64,000 bases of DNA, taken from positions 868,001-932,000 of the forward strand of contig OZ245326.1 of NCBI GenBank assembly GCA_965225915.1, given 5' to 3'. Numbering within the stretch: position 1 is the stretch's first letter; each line of letters begins with the position of its first letter. The notes below the pieces were generated by a model that worked only from the letters and a program-made list of their open reading frames with translations, was not told the origin of the DNA and did no database searches. This document shows, in pieces, positions 62,419 through 64,000 of the stretch. The DNA comes from JAAXHH01 sp965225915 (lineage in GTDB: Bacteria; JAAXHH01). The position numbers and the translations under genes are program-made.

Positions 62419-62447
62419 TTGACGTTATTAACGCGTAATGTTATTAT
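62419..62447 (+). promoter_or_regulatory. Promoter of higBA
   Basis: TTGACG (62419-62424) and TATTAT (62442-62447) are 17 bp apart, 10 bp before the toxin start. The stretch GTTATTAACGCGTAATGTTATTA contains two GTTATTA copies and an ATTA-ACGCG-TAAT dyad, a likely operator for HigA. Confidence 0.7.
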
Positions 62448-62456
62448 AGTAATGGC

Positions 62457-62738
62457 ATGATAGAATCGTTCAGTGACCGTGAGACTGAAAAGGTGTTCCG
62501 GCGTGAAATGTCTAGGAGGTTCTCCAGTAGCCTGGCTCGTGCCGCCCTGAAGAAACTACTTATGCTACACACCGCTGAAGCCATGCAGGATCTGAATGCT
62601 CTGCCAGGTAACAGAATTGAAAGACTTACAGGAGACCGTAAAGGTCAGTACAGTATTCGTGTAAACGACCAATGGCGGCTGTGTTTTGAATGGACGGATG
62701 GTCGAGCTACCAACGTGGAACTTGTTGACTATCATTAG
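62457..62738 (+). CDS. higB: HigB-type toxin
   Basis: A 93-residue RelE/HigB mRNA interferase: R-E-T-E-K-V-F...A-L-K-K-L, L-N-A-L-P-G-N-R-I-E-R-L-T-G-D-R-K-G-Q-Y, then I-R-V-N-D-Q-W-R-L-C-F and V-E-L-V-D-Y-H at the end, the family pattern. The toxin gene comes first, as in higBA loci. It ends 9 bp before the antitoxin. Confidence 0.92.
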   Translation: MIESFSDRETEKVFRREMSRRFSSSLARAALKKLLMLHTAEAMQDLNALPGNRIERLTGDRKGQYSIRVNDQWRLCFEWTDGRATNVELVDYH

Positions 62739-62747
62739 GAGGTAGAA

Positions 62748-63053
62748 ATGACTACCACCGTTATGCCCCCGATTCATCCGGGAGAAATCCTCATGGAGGA
62801 ATTTCTCGAGCCATTAGGGCTGAGTCAGTATCGTTTAGCAATGGACATCTCTGTTCCCCCGCGCCGCATTAACGAAATCGTTCACGGCAAGCGTGCCATT
62901 TCAGCAGACACGGCACTACGGCTGGCCCGCTATTTTGGGACCACGGATCGTTTCTGGTTGAATCTGCAGGCGCACTATGACCTGGAGGTGCAGAGGGATC
63001 GACTGGGGAATAGATTGGAGACCGAGGTGCGCGTTCTGGAGCGATCGAACTGA
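62748..63053 (+). CDS. higA: HigA-type antitoxin (HTH-XRE)
   Basis: A 101-residue protein with the HigA start P-I-H-P-G-E-I-L-M-E-E-F and an HTH (YRLAMDISVPPRRINEIVHG), then K-R-A-I-S-A-D-T-A-L-R-L. It binds HigB and represses the shared promoter. A ribosome site AGGAGG (62736-62741) overlaps the end of higB. Confidence 0.92.
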   Translation: MTTTVMPPIHPGEILMEEFLEPLGLSQYRLAMDISVPPRRINEIVHGKRAISADTALRLARYFGTTDRFWLNLQAHYDLEVQRDRLGNRLETEVRVLERSN

Positions 63054-63067
63054 ACCCGGGAAGATCC

Positions 63068-63689
63068 ATGTCCGAGCATCCGGAATCCCCTCCCCTCCGA
63101 GACTGCTGGCTGAAGCCGGGATAGGGAATTGGGCCATCCGACACGTAGAACCGATCAACACTGGCGTCACCAACCTAACATCCCTCGTCGTTCTCCAAGA
63201 CGATAAGCGACACATCCTTCGCGAATATGAATGGCCCCACCCTTCAAGTGACGATCTTCACAGGATGGTAAAAGAGAAATACCTACACGACCACCTTCTG
63301 GAAATTGATGTCCCCGTACCGTTCATCATCCCTGGAACGTGCTTGTTCACAGGGTAAACGGGCAGTGGACATGTTCCGCATGGCTGGACTGGGAATACGC
63401 GTGGTCGGGAGACCCGGTCTGGGATCTAGTGCGCATGGACCTGTTTCGAATGAAACCGATTGGACCCACGCCGGCCGCTTTCTACGAAGGATATGGATCC
63501 CGTCCACAGGAGCCAAACCGGAGCATCTACGAACTGTCGATCTACCTGTGGATGGCTAACCAGTACCTGGACGGGGAGGGTGAAGATAGAGCGCTCATGC
63601 CCACCTACAAGGCAGCGATGAACTACCTGGACCACGTCGATGAGGCGTTAGAGAAGATCCGTGCGGAGTGCAGTACATTGGATCGCTGA
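63068..63689 (+). pseudogene. Aminoglycoside/choline phosphotransferase-like relic
   Basis: A start MSEHPESPPLRD at 63068 is frame-shifted into LLAEAGIGNWAIRHVEPI-N-T-G-V-T-N-L-T, the N-lobe of an APH fold. After V-D-V-P-V-P about 100 residues including the catalytic HGD-x-x-x-x-N loop are absent, and another frame resumes N-V-L-V-H-R-V-N-G-Q-W-T-C-S and WLDWEYAWSGDPVWDLVRMD (metal-binding DWE/D) to the end. It cannot be active. Confidence 0.75.
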
Positions 63690-63794
63690 CAATTTGCCGG
63701 GGATTCGAAAAGGGAAGGTCAAGGACAGAAGCACCTGGTCGGCTTAAGACATGACCATTACCGTCCCAAGCACACCCGTGGTGGTGAATCGGTT

Positions 63795-64000
63795 TCAGGT
63801 TTTTTCCAACACGGCAATGTAACCGGGACCGGGCGTGTCTATGTAAGTCCCAACATGCCAGCCAGTTCCTTCGAGTATCTGCTTCATTTCTACTTTTGAC
63901 ACGTAGAGATAGTCAAACCAGGGTGTATTGAGATCCCTATAGCGAATTCGGATGCGTATCTGCCCGCTCAATCTCCCCAGTGCTCTGTTGCGCTTATGAT
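63795..64000 (-). CDS. SAM-dependent methyltransferase, C-terminal part (partial)
   Basis: The minus strand runs off the window and ends ...TPWFDYLYVSKVEMKQILEG-TGW...TPGPGYIAVLEKT. The pattern L-x-T-P-W-F-D-Y-L and G-P-G-Y-I-A-V-L-E-K is typical for the last strands of class I methyltransferases acting on small molecules. The SAM-binding part lies beyond the window. Confidence 0.65.
   Translation of the reverse strand, partial: HKRNRALGRLSGQIRIRIRYRDLNTPWFDYLYVSKVEMKQILEGTGWHVGTYIDTPGPGYIAVLEKT

Overview
The window reads as a chromosome segment of a fairly GC-rich, Gram-negative (diderm) bacterium. Several secreted beta-barrel-like proteins, lipoproteins with clear lipoboxes, Spy-like periplasmic proteins, a Tat lipoprotein and an NhaA antiporter support this. 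The mix of core genes with phytanoyl-CoA dioxygenase, SMP-30, enolase-superfamily, Gfo/Idh/MocA and CocE-type enzymes recalls uncultivated FCB-group lineages (Latescibacterota- or Gemmatimonadota-like). That placement is a low-confidence inference from gene content only.

Layout. 1-6.4 kb: heat-shock pair (hsp20 end, dnaK), two secreted barrel-like proteins, two decayed toxin/nucleotidyltransferase modules, a dapF homologue lacking both catalytic cysteines, tRNA-Asn. 6.4-16 kb: PLP decarboxylase with a membrane methyltransferase, intact mazEF, a TPR protein, a PhnD-like binding protein, an internally deleted IS5-type element, a Tat amine oxidase, vapC and mazF relics, a PhyH oxygenase. 16-31 kb: a large lipoprotein with Ig-like, leucine-rich and propeller-like repeats, gltBD (gltD frameshifted), pgk, a LysR regulator divergent from guaB, a J-domain protein. 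31-39 kb: CocE-type hydrolase, GNAT/Eis-like acetyltransferase, frameshifted queE, and a coupled run of SMP-30 lactonase, HAD protein, PfkB/HldE-type kinase and lipoprotein. 39-46.6 kb (minus strand): an envelope-stress block made of a K+ channel, a PspA-like protein, a DUF2491 protein and a TAXI-domain protein, then a second block with ECF sigma factor, anti-sigma factor and three Spy/LTXXQ-like proteins. 46.9-52 kb: flavin reductase, a fused ferredoxin-NrfD membrane subunit and a molybdopterin catalytic subunit, together a likely membrane redox complex. 52-63 kb: PfkB kinase with a lost start codon coupled to a lipoprotein hydratase homologue, M42 peptidase, enolase-superfamily enzyme, truncated SDR, MATE, frameshifted oxidoreductase, NhaA, Cys/Met-metabolism PLP enzyme, higBA, an APH relic and a methyltransferase end.

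Two patterns run across the window. First, many intergenic gaps hold short tandem repeats (period 15-32 bp) whose first or last unit contains the stop codon of a neighbouring gene. The unit sequences are unrelated from gap to gap, which points to repeated local duplication of gene ends and not to one mobile repeat. Second, decay is common: four toxin-antitoxin-like relics beside two intact TA pairs, +1 frameshifts in three metabolic genes, a mutated start codon, a truncated SDR and an APH relic. The frameshifts could be real or assembly errors, and read mapping would decide.
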